Shown one piece after another: positions 21,960 through 31,570 of a stretch of DNA of 64,000 bases. The DNA lies in assembly GCA_002077045.2 (NCBI GenBank), contig KZ111149.1, positions 631,624-695,623 of the forward strand, written 5' to 3'. Under the pieces are notes generated by a model. The model was not told the DNA's origin. It worked only from the letters and a program-made list of their open reading frames with translations, and did no database searches. Every line of letters begins with the position of its first letter. Within the stretch, counting starts at the first letter, position 1. The DNA comes from Rachicladosporium sp. CCFEE 5018 (taxonomy: Eukaryota > Ascomycota > Dothideomycetes > Cladosporiales > Cladosporiaceae). Made by a program: the position numbers and the translations under genes.

Positions 21960-23210
21960 GGTGGCGATGCGCGGACAATAAGGTGTATGGGTGTATACTA
22001 CAAGGTAAGAGGACGAAGAGTGACACGAGATCTCTCGAGGCTCAAAAGCAGCTCGGGTGTGCGGTCATATCATGCAAGCTGCGTCAACAAAAAGCTCGTG
22101 CAGCTGGTGGCAGAGCTCGGCTCACGGGCTGGAGCTCCAACGGCCAATGCACTTGCCTTTGCCCCGCACCTGCCAATCATACTCGGTGATAAGGCCATTT
22201 CTTCACTTGCGGGTCACAACTTCCACATGTTACCTGGATTACCTGACCTCCACGTTACTTTGCACTTGTGAGCTCTCTGCTGACTTGCCATACCGCTCAT
22301 CTTCACGTTGTCCCGCCGCAGTTACCGACTCCAACGTCTGACATAGACTTTCACACCACACCGCTCGCCAGCCCCCCCACTCTGCTTATATGGAGAGAAA
22401 AGCAAGACTTATCCGGCTTTGATGGCCTGACACGAGGCATTATCATCCATTCATATCGGACGGTGCCATTGGCCGGCCGCTTTCACCAGCGGCCCGCGCA
22501 TTTTGTGGTGCCTTCAGATGCAGGTACCCATTCCTGCCGAGTCTTACTGCTGCAGAAGTGGTGTGGAGCTACGAGGGTTAGGGATGCGCAGATTAACCAC
22601 ATATTTGCTAACCCCAACCGATGTCGTAGTCGAGTATAACGACAACACTGGACCGTATGAGAGTATATAATGCACGGCTTCGTGACCGATAAGCCCTGTG
22701 AATATTGCCATGCTACTCACGGGCATGTATCACCTTCATATTGCCGGTTCGGAGCAACTCGCAGTTCTCGGGATCTTTCGTAGTGAAAGTTGACGAATAT
22801 CATGTATCCCAAGGTTCAAAGCTCGAGGTCAGATTGAAAATCGAAGGAAACACTCCCCAGGGAGAGGTAGAGCCTACCGACAGAGTATCCTAATGGCGGC
22901 ATATCCTGCTCAGTACTTTGTGCCACAACAAAGGGAGAGGCGTTGCGAGAGACACTTTCGTCGTCGACCACCGCAGGGACGTAAGAGGCATGCTTCATCA
23001 AGATAAGTACATATTTGAACCCCAGCTACACAGCCGCGCATAGTCTAGTAGACCGAGCACTCCTCGGCATCTGCTCTCCTCAAAGTCTCGACACTTTGCA
23101 GTCTCATCCAATTCTGGCCGTTTCTAGGCGGAACGACTCATTCCACCTGTGGACTCTTGGGCGGCGCAGCACATCTTTATATGGAGCCTCGCCAACTACA
23201 TCCTCATACC
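21960..23210. other. Intergenic region, pyruvate carboxylase A promoter side
   Basis: About 1.25 kb without a credible gene. It is well conserved in copy B (40554-41803). It should hold the pyruvate carboxylase promoter. A TATA-like stretch (CTTATATGGAGAG) lies near 22385 and another TTTATATGGAG about 35 bp before the tRNA-like locus. Confidence 0.4.
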
Positions 23211-23420
23211 GGGCATTTAGCGCAGAGGTAGCGCGTACCCGCAGAGGCAGCGAACAGCGCGGAGTGACACAGACAGTTGTTCGGGGGTCTGAGTGGTTCA
23301 CTGCATCAACTCGCTGTCCTTAATAGGACAGCGCCCGTCGCCCTTCACGGGGTGGCGTGTCCTCCAAAGCGTGCGTTCGCCTGAAGGGTGAGGTCGCGAG
23401 TTCAAATCTCGCATTGTCCA
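23211..23420 (+). ncRNA. tRNA-like RNA polymerase III locus with an interrupted body (copy A)
   Basis: The left end looks like a tRNA 5' half: GGGCATT acceptor strand, then a D-arm GCGC-AGAGGTA-GCGC that contains a fitting A box. The right end looks like a tRNA 3' half: T-arm GCGAG-TTCAAAT-CTCGC with a B box, then ATTGTCC-A, which pairs with the left acceptor apart from one mismatch and one G-U. Between the halves are about 140 extra bases with their own hairpins. A TTCGC-CTGAAGG-GTGAG arm with a GAA (Phe) anticodon lies just before the T-arm. A fold that skips 140 nt right after the D-arm gives a roughly 70-nt tRNA-like shape, but that is not the normal tRNA intron position. A TTTTT terminator follows. 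It could be an intron-bearing tRNA, a tRNA pseudogene with an insertion, or a Pol III ncRNA with tRNA-like promoter boxes. Confidence 0.5.
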
Positions 23421-23423
23421 GCA

Positions 23424-23428
23424 TTTTT
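23424..23428 (+). terminator. Pol III-type TTTTT terminator
   Basis: A run of five T begins four bases past the tRNA-like 3' end. At the matching place in copy B the sequence reads TTCTT, so the run is broken there. Confidence 0.5.
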
Positions 23429-23444
23429 GCGACTCCGGCATAAG

Positions 23445-25010
23445 CTAGTAAACCGAGCATCCCTCGACTTCAGCTCGTCGGAAAGCTTCGCGGAAGAAGG
23501 CTTGCATGGCAGAGTAGTGGAACAATATCCCACCCAGCACGGCCAAATGCCAGATATTGTGGCTTCCGCCTGCATAATCGAACTTCCCCGGCAGCCACCT
23601 CTCTGGTACCTTGGCAGCGTACAATATCGCACCAGAGAGATACACCAGAAGGGACTGCACGATTGGTGAATACGCTCTTGCCATCTCATCATAGCCACGC
23701 TCGATCGTCAGCTGTACAATAGGCAAGAGGCCGGTGGTAGCGAGCGTGACGTAGAAGGCGACGCGCATCCAGGCTAGATCCGCACGGTTGAAGAGGGGAT
23801 GCCATGGCAGGACTGAGCCTGTGATCCCTAAGATGCCGGTCATCGTGATCCACGTCCAGCGACTCCAGGGCTCACAGTAGAAAGCCGTGTACTCCACCGA
23901 GACTATACTGGCACCCACGAGCAGGGAGATGCCGGTGTAGTCCACGCACGCGAAGCGCTCCATCAGCGTCTGATCAGAGATAGAGGACATAGTATGCCAC
24001 ATGCAGCTACACACCAAGCATTTGCAGGCTGCGAAGAAGAAGCAGCCAGCGATGAAGATGTCTAGATTCGTGGCTTCCTTGAAAGCAGGCGAGATGGGGT
24101 AAAAATAGAACGCTATTGATAGCACGATCAGGAGGCCGAGAAAGTGCGACCAGATGTTCACGGTCTCATTCGAAAATGTCGTGAAGGTGCTGCGTATGCA
24201 TTCGAGTTTGTTTTCGCTGAAACGGTAGCCTTTCAGTATGTGTGGGTTTACGCGCCAGGGTTCTGGCAGATGGTGGTAGTGGATTGTGCCATGCCGCCGG
24301 GCAAGCGTGACGGCTTCTTCGATCGCGGTCTGGACTTTCAACTTTGCTCTCCGCGCAGCCTCGGCGGACTCGAGCATGAGTTCTGAGGCTATGTGGGATG
24401 CGTCGTCTATGGCCGCGAGACCGAGGGCTTTGCCGGAGTCGAGCATGTCTATTGCTGTAGCTTTCAAGCCTGCTTGATGAACGTCGTAGGCGCGTTTCTC
24501 GAAGTCTGAGAGCAGGTTCTCAGCTAAGCGAATGCCCTCGTGGACTTTCTGCTCAAGTGTCTCCTTCGTCGCAAGAGCGCTCTGGTACTGCTCTTCCATT
24601 GTCTCGACCAGCACTTTCGCTCTCCGTCGTCCGGTGTCGAGTACCTCATCTCCGACGTGCGCGCAGCTCTCATGGACCGAATGAAGCAGGTTGAGAGCGC
24701 AAGTCACGCCTTCATCGATCTTCAAGTGCCCATAAGTCTCTATCATCTCAAGTCGCCTTCCAAGATCTGACAGAAATCGATCAACAAGCAATGCCATGTT
24801 CTCCCGATCTGCGCTCCATGATCGCTGCTGGTAAGACGAGTGTCTCCGTCGCTGTCTTGCTCGGGGCATATCGTGGTGCCATTGCAAGGCAGTGGAGCCG
24901 AATGCGGGCTCCTCGCGCGTCTCTGTGAGTGTGGTCGTTGAAGAGCCTGTACTGCATGCTGCCGTCGTGTATGCGCGCACGGCGCCCTGCCGCCGAGTAG
25001 GCTGTGCCAT
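23445..25010 (-). CDS. izh3: AdipoR/haemolysin III family membrane protein, Izh3-like (copy A)
   Basis: A seven-transmembrane protein of the progestin/adiponectin receptor (PAQR) family; yeast Izh proteins act in zinc and lipid homeostasis. It has 521 residues in one exon. The long N-terminal half is soluble and helical, rich in Ala/Glu, as in yeast Izh3. The membrane domain starts near residue 250 after NPHILKGYRFSENKLECI. FSNETVNIWSHFLG carries the conserved NET...H motif, and GGSHNIWHLAVLGGILFHY near the C-terminus carries the conserved histidines of the metal site. I chose the ATG at 25010 because it gives the same start and length as copy B; the frame opens upstream to 25067. Its stop lies just 25 bp past the tRNA-like locus, which points toward it. 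Confidence 0.9.
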   Translation of the reverse strand: MAQPTRRQGAVRAYTTAACSTGSSTTTLTETREEPAFGSTALQWHHDMPRARQRRRHSSYQQRSWSADRENMALLVDRFLSDLGRRLEMIETYGHLKIDEGVTCALNLLHSVHESCAHVGDEVLDTGRRRAKVLVETMEEQYQSALATKETLEQKVHEGIRLAENLLSDFEKRAYDVHQAGLKATAIDMLDSGKALGLAAIDDASHIASELMLESAEAARRAKLKVQTAIEEAVTLARRHGTIHYHHLPEPWRVNPHILKGYRFSENKLECIRSTFTTFSNETVNIWSHFLGLLIVLSIAFYFYPISPAFKEATNLDIFIAGCFFFAACKCLVCSCMWHTMSSISDQTLMERFACVDYTGISLLVGASIVSVEYTAFYCEPWSRWTWITMTGILGITGSVLPWHPLFNRADLAWMRVAFYVTLATTGLLPIVQLTIERGYDEMARAYSPIVQSLLVYLSGAILYAAKVPERWLPGKFDYAGGSHNIWHLAVLGGILFHYSAMQAFFREAFRRAEVEGCSVY

Positions 25011-25499
25011 CTGGAACACCACCAGCAATGTTCTGAGATTGTCCCCTCGAATCTCTAGTTGGTGCACTTTCGGCCGTGGCGATAAGGTAATAGTGCGCGG
25101 AAGAACTGCCTAAGGAAAAAGAATGACCGGAGATTGGAAGTATACGAACATACGAGAGAATGGAAGTGTAATCGGAATGTTGAGTGGGCGAAGGCTCTGG
25201 GAGGCGGGAGGTTCAATCGAGCGGATCGTCATCTTTCGGTGCCGAGCATTGTGAACATGTGGATGTCCTGTCAAGTGACGCTCAGATCGGGCCTTCCTCT
25301 CCCGCTTGACACCAAACGGTTTCGAGACATTCTACATCACCCTGCGCGTAGGGCTGAAGCCAAGATCGATCCCAGATCAATCGGATCTACGGTCCACCTC
25401 ACATCGTGCATATCCACAGCACGTGCGCCAGCAATCGCGTTGGACATCCCTCAACACCTCCTCCACCACCACCCAACACAACACCAGCCTACCCTCATC
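25011..25499. promoter_or_regulatory. Divergent promoter region, IZH3 A / THOC5-like A
   Basis: Shared upstream region of two divergent genes. The frame of the THOC5-like gene is open upstream to 25134, but that part is Pro/His-rich and not conserved in copy B, so I treat it as non-coding. Confidence 0.4.
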
Positions 25500-26144
25500 A
25501 TGTCCCCCACCACACCTCACATAAACGACCCCCTCCTCCTCTCCGTCCTCTCCGCCGCCGGCCTAGCCCGCCAATCCGCCCTCGAAACCCTGTCCCTCCT
25601 CTCCTCTTCGACCCCACCCTCCCCTCTAGCCCTCTCAGCCCAACAAAAGACTCTAAAATCCCACCTCGCAACCCTCCGCACCCAAAACCGCAAAGCCCTC
25701 CTCAGCACCCGCGCCACAAAAGCCCAAACCACGCTCCTCCGGCAAGAAATTGACGGCCTGCACCTCTCCCTCCAAAATCTGTACTACGAGCAACGCCACC
25801 TGAGAGGCGAGATCGAGGGCTGCGAGACGTATGATCACGCGTTCTTGAAGTTGCCGATGGTGAGTGTGGAGGAGTTTCTGGAGAGTCATGCGGACTATGT
25901 GGGGAAGGGGGAGCATGAGGTCACTGTTGCGCGGATTGAGGATGAGATGAGGGAGAGGCAGAGACTTGAAGGGGTTAGGGTTGAGCTGGAGAGGAGGAAG
26001 GAGGGGTTAGCGAAAGAGGTTGCGGGGAAGAGGGAGGAGTTGGGAAGGCTGGATGGGGAGGTTGAGAAGTGGATCTCTGGGGAGGGTAATGTGAGGAAGG
26101 TGTTTGAGGCGAGGGAGAAGAAGATGGAGGGGGTTGTGGGTTGA
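25500..26144 (+). CDS. thoc5: THOC5 (Fms-interacting protein) family protein, THO complex (copy A)
   Basis: Probably a subunit of the nuclear THO complex, which couples transcription to mRNA export. It has 214 residues and no intron. The key stretch is LYYEQRHLRGEIEGCETYDH followed by LPMVSVEEFLESH, which matches the THOC5/FimP pattern (a helix, then a short motif before a coiled coil). Residues 45-85 and 135-214 are strongly charged and heptad-like, indicating coiled coils. The protein is shorter than animal THOC5, as is usual for fungal members. The ATG at 25500 was chosen because copy B starts at the same point (44116) with the same length. Assignment rests on motif recall. Confidence 0.75.
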   Translation: MSPTTPHINDPLLLSVLSAAGLARQSALETLSLLSSSTPPSPLALSAQQKTLKSHLATLRTQNRKALLSTRATKAQTTLLRQEIDGLHLSLQNLYYEQRHLRGEIEGCETYDHAFLKLPMVSVEEFLESHADYVGKGEHEVTVARIEDEMRERQRLEGVRVELERRKEGLAKEVAGKREELGRLDGEVEKWISGEGNVRKVFEAREKKMEGVVG

Positions 26145-26205
26145 AGCGAATGAGCGCCTTCGAACAGGTCATGAGAGCAAAAGGTGTTGCTTGACACTGC
26201 GCGAC

Positions 26206-27488
26206 TCAGTCGTCGTCGATTTTGGCGTGCTGGTCTACCAACGGCACGCTATCTAGTGTGATCGCGCCCTTCTGCCGAAGCCACTCGGTCTCGATCCGCA
26301 GGAAGACCCACATCCAACGCCGCAGAATCTCGAACAATTCTATCATGAAGATCCCGCCCTCCAGGTCATTCAAATGATACAGATGCACACTGAGCTTCAG
26401 ACTCCACGTGCATCTCAGCAGCAAGTCCACCGCCATTGCCGCGTAGTAAATGCTCTCTGGCTGGAAGATGCTCTGCTTCCGCAGACCCCAAGGATGCTCC
26501 GGATTGTTACGCTCTTCGGCAGGCGAGAAGAGTGTCAGGTCCCAATCTTTCGCTACGTCCCAGTAGAACGAGTAAAGGGAGTTGGCGAAGATGGCGAGCA
26601 GCCAGAGGCGCGAGAGACCTTTCTCACTGGCCCACATGCGCTCAGGGTTGAGCTCGCGCTTCATACCTGAGCAGACGAGCACAGGAAAAGCAGTCGAGTA
26701 CTTCATCGCATTGGCAAGGTGCTGGAATCCTGTCTTGCCATGCGCTCGAGCTCGCATTGCTTCAATGATGCATTGCCGGAATCGTATTCTGGCATTAGAT
26801 AGTCAGCATTCGCCGCTGCCGTGTAGATAGCAGCAATACCCACAGGAACGGTAGCCCGATCAACAACGGTACCATGTAACTTCCCCCACAGCTCCTGTCC
26901 GGCCGTCCCTGCACTCCCTTGCCCTGTACCATCAGACAAACAACCACATACAAATCCGCCACCGGCTTCGCATAACTCGTCAACACATCCGCCAGCAATA
27001 TATCCGCGAATCGTCCATCCTGGTCCTGCGCCAAACCGCCCACACTCACCCGCCTCAACGTCGCTAAGAAGCGGCTCCGGCCTCGACGTGAGAGGTAGGC
27101 AGTGGGGATTATGAGGGCAACTGCCAGGTAGAGGAGATACAGTAGCGGGAGGATTTGGTAGGGGAGGACGGCGAAGAGGAGGAGGGAAGCGAGAAGCGGG
27201 ACTGTGAGGAAAAGGGCGAGGCGGTAGGTCGATTGGTGCGCGCCGGGCGAGGTCGGGTAGCGGAGGAGGGATGAGGTGTCTATTCCTTTGTAGTGGAGGT
27301 GTTGGAGGTTGATTGCCCAGAGCCAGACGCCTGTGTTGTAGTCTATCAGTGTGCTGTACTGAGTGGTGAGATAGAGCGGTTTGGTGCCTACCTGCTACCA
27401 GTAATGTCGCAACGCGGTAGGGCAAGGGTAGGATCTGGTTCAGCCACTGCTCTGGGAAAGGAGAGGTAGTCTCGACGTCCGCCTCCAT
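26206..27488 (-). CDS. erd1: EXS-domain membrane protein, Erd1-like (copy A)
   Basis: A Golgi multi-pass protein; yeast Erd1 recycles phosphate from Golgi glycosylation and affects retention of ER proteins. The model is three exons: 27392-27488, 26844-27330 and 26206-26788 (388 residues), with introns of 61 and 55 nt. The second intron (26789-26843, GTGGGT...GCCAG) restores LPFL-IRFRQCIIEAMRARA, the family's signature before HLANAMKYSTAFPV. The central part has several hydrophobic segments (FLTVPLLASLLLFAVLP, LLYLLYLAVALIIP, VPLLIGLPFL). The EXS tail includes SFYWDVAKDWDLTLF and FEILRRWMWVFLRIETEW. Stop codons 61 bp apart make it convergent with the THOC5-like gene. Confidence 0.88.
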
Positions 27489-27913
27489 CGTTCGTGGCCA
27501 GATTTCAGCATCGCCAACGCGAGTCCTTCACTTATCTTCTCGAGCGCGCAGTCTAGACACGCGAGCCAACGGCTCGGCTTCATGCAGGTGCTGTAGATCT
27601 TGGCTCGCGGGCCGGAAACTCCCGTTCCGTGGACTACAGCCCATTGGGAATACGCACGCCCACAATGACAGCACCTCGCATCTCTCTCCACTGCAAGAGT
27701 TGTCCTGGCGATTTGACACCTATCCACACTGACAAGTCCGACAAGCTAGCGTTGGACATGCTTCGACTCTGCGACGCGGCTACGTAACAGGTGGGTCGTT
27801 GCAGCTATGCGTGATCTCTAGTAAGTACTCGTGGCCTGCTCCTCGACTTCCACCAGGTAAGAGGTTCTGAACATTTCTTCTCATCTTGCCAATCCCTCCT
27901 TACCCTTCCCATC
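27489..27913. promoter_or_regulatory. Divergent promoter region, ERD1 A / lectin A
   Basis: 425 bp between divergent starts. Much less conserved than the flanking ERD1 coding sequence when compared with 46106-46548. No named motif. Confidence 0.35.
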
Positions 27914-28759
27914 ATGGGTCATCTCTCCGACCCCGGTCCAGATAATGGCACCTTCACCGCTTCCTCCATCAAGGATTCCAGCAAGCCGGCGGACTGGAAG
28001 TACTCCCGTGCCATTGCTCTCCCGAGTGGGTACGCGGCTCCGCCAACTATCGGCGTCGGCCTGAATAGCATAGACTGCGGCGCCAAGGACGGTGACAACA
28101 TTCGCATACAAGCCGAAGTCTCCAAGATCACAGATAAATCATTCGAAGTCAGCGTCGAGAAATGGAACAACTCCATCTTCAACGACGCGACCTTAGTCTG
28201 GACCGAATCCGCACAGGGTGCCAAAGACACGAAGATCGGATCTTGGAAGATTCCGAAGTTCCAGCAGAAGCAGAGTGAAGCTATCAAATTCGATACGCCG
28301 TTCAAGGAGCCGCCTACGATTGTCTTGTGGTTTAGGAAGCTTGACCTCACGGGTGCGAAGAACGTGACAAGCTGGCGGGTGCATACCTATGCCACAGACA
28401 TCAAGCCTGAAGGTTTCACAGTCAACATCGATACCTGGAACAACAACAAGCTCTATTCTGTGGTCGTGACCTGGATAGCCATCAAGAAAGGGAAGAAAAA
28501 CATGCATTCTGGTCGTTTTGTCGAAGCCGACGGTATTGCGAAGTTGCAGAAGCAGAAGGAGAAGAGGGTTGAATTCCCAGAGGGTTTGTTCAAGAGTAGA
28601 CCGACGGTGCTGACGGGCTTGAGTATGATTGATCATCCTGTGGAGAATCCGATAAAGCTGGCGAGTGTGGTGGAGGATGTCAGTAAAGATGGCTTTACGT
28701 GGAAGATGGAGACTGGGTCGGACTATGCGTGTGGAGCGGACTACATTGCTATCGGATAA
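27914..28759 (+). CDS. H-type lectin repeat protein (copy A)
   Basis: A likely carbohydrate-binding protein with 281 residues and no intron. I see three H-type lectin-like units: about residues 28-100 (PPTIGVGLNSIDCG ... FEVSVEKWNNS), 118-200 (PPTIVLWFRKLDL ... VTWIAI) and 214-281 (RPTVLTGLSMIDHP ... ADYIAIG). Each has the family pattern of P-T-hydrophobic, then a short Asp-containing loop, then an aromatic strand. There is no signal peptide, so it is probably cytosolic, as are several fungal defence lectins. The 3' neighbour is a convergent gene of unknown family, and the same pair exists in copy B. Protein identity to copy B is only about three-quarters by eye, far below the surrounding genes. 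Confidence 0.85.
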   Translation: MGHLSDPGPDNGTFTASSIKDSSKPADWKYSRAIALPSGYAAPPTIGVGLNSIDCGAKDGDNIRIQAEVSKITDKSFEVSVEKWNNSIFNDATLVWTESAQGAKDTKIGSWKIPKFQQKQSEAIKFDTPFKEPPTIVLWFRKLDLTGAKNVTSWRVHTYATDIKPEGFTVNIDTWNNNKLYSVVVTWIAIKKGKKNMHSGRFVEADGIAKLQKQKEKRVEFPEGLFKSRPTVLTGLSMIDHPVENPIKLASVVEDVSKDGFTWKMETGSDYACGADYIAIG

Positions 28760-28863
28760 GGCTTGTTGGAAAGATCTTGCAGCTGCGCCATGGCAAGTCA
28801 CTCGACAGAGCCCCAATGAGACAGAGCTTGTGTGGCAACGTCTAGAGTAAGTAAAAGTCTGCA

Positions 28864-29622
28864 TTACTCCACGATCATGATCTCGCAGCTGCGATCACTA
28901 CCCTCGCACACGAATTGAAAATGTGCAACATCTTCCCCAAGTACCCACTTCTCCCTCTTTATCTCGTCATCGGGAGGTCTGCGAGGCGCGCAAATCGTCG
29001 TACGCTCACCTTTCTTGAAGATATTGAGCTTCTTGTCCTTCAGCTCATCATCCAAACCTCCCCAGCACCACCACAAACACCCCACATACCCCGGGTGAAC
29101 ACTAGTCCTATACTTCTCCCCGGGGGCGAAGTAGTCAGGCCCCTTATGCTGATCGCGCTCAAACAGCCGCTCAACGGTAATCGGGTAGTTCACAACCACC
29201 TCTTCGCCCGTCGACATCGCCGGCACGGTCAGGAACGCAGCTCGTGGCCACTCACGCAGACAGATTGCATCGCTCGTCTCCTCTCGAGCATAGTGCGGTC
29301 GCATCATGCCGAAGGAGATGTACTTCCGCTTCTCCTCCGGAGCGTCGATGGCGACTAATCCACTCAGCACGCCTAGCGCTAGGGTGTCGAAGCCAGAACC
29401 TGTGTTGTCGAAGAGTAGGCCGTCCATCTTGATGGTGATGGCGCGGTTGGGTTGATTACCTGAGATGCATCGGGCGTGGATGTTGATTGTGAAGACTGGA
29501 TTTAGTGTCTCGGCTTCTTGCTTCATGGCTGAGATTGAGAGCGTGCTGGGCGTTGTGGAGATCGAGACCGCGATAGTGGCTTCGATGTCTTCTGGGGCGC
29601 AGGGCCATTTGATGAGGACCAT
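28864..29622 (-). CDS. Uncharacterised protein, WWCWGG family (copy A)
   Basis: I do not recognise this family. The protein is 252 residues from the ATG at 29622 (MVLIKWPCAPEDIEA); the frame continues upstream to 29688, but the two paralogues in copy B begin at the same MV(L/I)IK motif. It is rich in beta-strand-like segments: repeated amphipathic stretches in the first half, FLTVPAMSTGEEVVVNYPI, then GYVGCLWWCWGGLDDELKDKKLNIF and a closing FQFVCEG...CEIMIVE. There is no signal peptide or membrane segment. It lies tail to tail with the H-type lectin gene (104 bp apart) in both copies. Paralogues are at 47476-48226 (broken) and 48450-49214. Confidence 0.8.
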   Translation of the reverse strand: MVLIKWPCAPEDIEATIAVSISTTPSTLSISAMKQEAETLNPVFTINIHARCISGNQPNRAITIKMDGLLFDNTGSGFDTLALGVLSGLVAIDAPEEKRKYISFGMMRPHYAREETSDAICLREWPRAAFLTVPAMSTGEEVVVNYPITVERLFERDQHKGPDYFAPGEKYRTSVHPGYVGCLWWCWGGLDDELKDKKLNIFKKGERTTICAPRRPPDDEIKREKWVLGEDVAHFQFVCEGSDRSCEIMIVE

Positions 29623-30541
29623 GGTGGAAGGCTCGGTCGAAGTCTGAGCAGACTCCTTTGAGTATATATGGGAGTTGAGAGGTCCCAAGGGACTGGAGAG
29701 TTGGGAGATACGGACAAGGACGGTGGGTCACATGATCCGAAGCTTACATCTAGGCAGCAATCTGCAGGTGTGGACTAGCGTAGGGAACAACATGCTGTGC
29801 CGTATGCGAGAATGATTGACAGCTATTGTTCAGACGGCACATGTGTAGAGCTTGCAGCTTGCAGAGCATCCATCTTGCGCTGTATATATACGTCGGTGTC
29901 TCGCTGCAATCCGCACATCCAAGGTCTAGCATGTCCAAAGTCTAGCGCGCCGCGCTTTGCCTCGCGATCCTGCTGAACGCACAGCAGGACCCGATGCAGG
30001 TAACATGCGAGCCGCGCAAGTACAGCCACAAGTGAGGGCGACGGAGGTGACATGCCACCGCGCAAGGAGCAGCTCCATCCTGAATAGTCGACCTACGATC
30101 AGGATGTGCTCGTAACACCTATTCGACATCCTGGACTGAAAGTGGGCGCCATGTCTGCCGGTGCAAAGCTCCGTTGACGTTCCGATCCGCATGTATGTCC
30201 AATTCAGAGTGGCTTGGCTCAATGCCGCGGTCCGCATGTTCCTAGGAGGATGTCTCCGAGGGGAGAAGCCCTGCCAAGACGACCGTTTCTTAGCGTTGAA
30301 CATGACAACACCAGTCGGTAGGCACTCACAGCCTCTACTGCTAGGTATAGATCCGCTTCCAGGGTGCTCGTGGTACCATTGGTATCGTCTGCATGTGGTC
30401 GCGGCCATTTTGGTTGATCTGCTGTATGGCGTGTGTCGCAGAATGCCTCCGAGCCCTTCGAGGTTTGCTCATTGCACACTGCGGACCCTGGCTAGATAAG
30501 CCTCTAGCCATTCATGATTACAAGACGGAGCGGGGCACACT
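29623..30541. other. Intergenic region without a recognised gene (copy A)
   Basis: About 0.92 kb. Alignable in patches with 49215-50107. Short frames are present, but none is conserved or family-like. It includes the promoter of the WWCWGG gene. Confidence 0.4.
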
Positions 30542-31570
30542 TCATCGAGCAGCTTTGTCCGAGTCGCGGTCAAGAAGCTCCTTGGCAGCGATCAGCTCTG
30601 CTTCGCTGTAGCCGTTCCAGGTCGTCTGGTCGCCTTTGCTACGTCGCAGAATGTCGCCCAGCTTGAGAGTCGCGAGTTGATTGAGCTTCTGTACTGTTGC
30701 CTGCGATGGAAGGGCCGCAGCGGTATCGACCGACTTGCCAGACTTCGAATTTGGGCTTGACAGCAAGGGAATGAGTCGGTTCGTCGACTGGAGACCTGTC
30801 AGCAATGGGCACCACAACCCGGTACATGTCAGACGTACCAGCTTCAGACCGTAGTAGCCTCTCAAATAGTCATCGCATAGCTCCACGCTCCGGCAGAACC
30901 TCCACATTGCCTCAGCAAGACCCTGTGCCTTCTCCGCCCCTTCCGCATCGTTCGCGCGCAGGAACAGTACCTCTCCCAGTCTCGCATGCATGTTCCACGC
31001 ATTAGGCGTTACCAGCAGCACCTCCTCCAGACAGAACACTGCCTGTTCAAAGGAGCCTTTTGTGAGATAGCAATCCGCCAGCTCCGCCCAAGACTCAGCA
31101 TCAGTAGGTGAAACATCCACAAGCTCCGTCAAGGCAACCACAGCCTCATTGAGCTTCCCCATGCTCCTCAGCAACGCTGCTCTCCGCTTCCTAATGGGAA
31201 ACACCGTCGGATCGTCCACTATGAATTGATCATACTGCTTCAGCACCTCTCCTAACGCCGCAGCATCGGCCGCAGTAGCTTCCTGGAAGAGTCCACGTAG
31301 TGCAATGACCCGTTCATTCGACTTGCCAAAGCGGTCTACCAACTTTTCGAGGCACTGGGAAGCGCTTTGGTTGTCTCCTGTGCGGAGACAGGCGAGGAAG
31401 ACGTTCTCGTAGATTTGCCATTTCTCTTGAGATTCATTCGCGAGGAGGCTGAGGGGCCAGGGGAGGGTGTAGGTGGACTGAGATTTGATGAAGTTGGTGC
31501 CAGCGCGGGAGAGGGAGATGGCTGAGTGCGGCGAGGTGTTTGTCGCGGGTTGGAGAAGTGTGAGAGACAT
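30542..31570 (-). CDS. emc2: ER membrane protein complex subunit 2 (EMC2, copy A)
   Basis: A cytosolic-face TPR subunit of the ER membrane complex, which inserts membrane proteins. The frame from 31570 (MSLTLLQPATN) to 30542 is open. TPR-like helices run through YENVFLACLRTGDNQSASQC, RRAALLRSMGKLNEAVVALTELVDVSPTDAESWAELADCYL and VTPNAWNMHARLGEVLFLRAN, followed by the family signature RGYYGLKL. Just after that, 30788-30838 is a 51-nt stretch that starts GTACGT and ends CCAG. Splicing it gives GYYGLKL-STNRLIPLL, closer to the family, so the likely CDS is 30839-31570 plus 30542-30787 (325 residues). Because it is a multiple of three without a stop, the unspliced reading (342 residues) is also possible. 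Confidence 0.9.
   Translation of the reverse strand: MSLTLLQPATNTSPHSAISLSRAGTNFIKSQSTYTLPWPLSLLANESQEKWQIYENVFLACLRTGDNQSASQCLEKLVDRFGKSNERVIALRGLFQEATAADAAALGEVLKQYDQFIVDDPTVFPIRKRRAALLRSMGKLNEAVVALTELVDVSPTDAESWAELADCYLTKGSFEQAVFCLEEVLLVTPNAWNMHARLGEVLFLRANDAEGAEKAQGLAEAMWRFCRSVELCDDYLRGYYGLKLVRLTCTGLWCPLLTGLQSTNRLIPLLSSPNSKSGKSVDTAAALPSQATVQKLNQLATLKLGDILRRSKGDQTTWNGYSEAELIAAKELLDRDSDKAAR

Noticed and set aside
25134..25499. N-terminal extension of the THOC5-like protein
   Set aside because: The upstream open frame is Pro/His-rich, and the matching stretch in copy B is not conserved; both copies agree from MSP(T/P)TPH onward.
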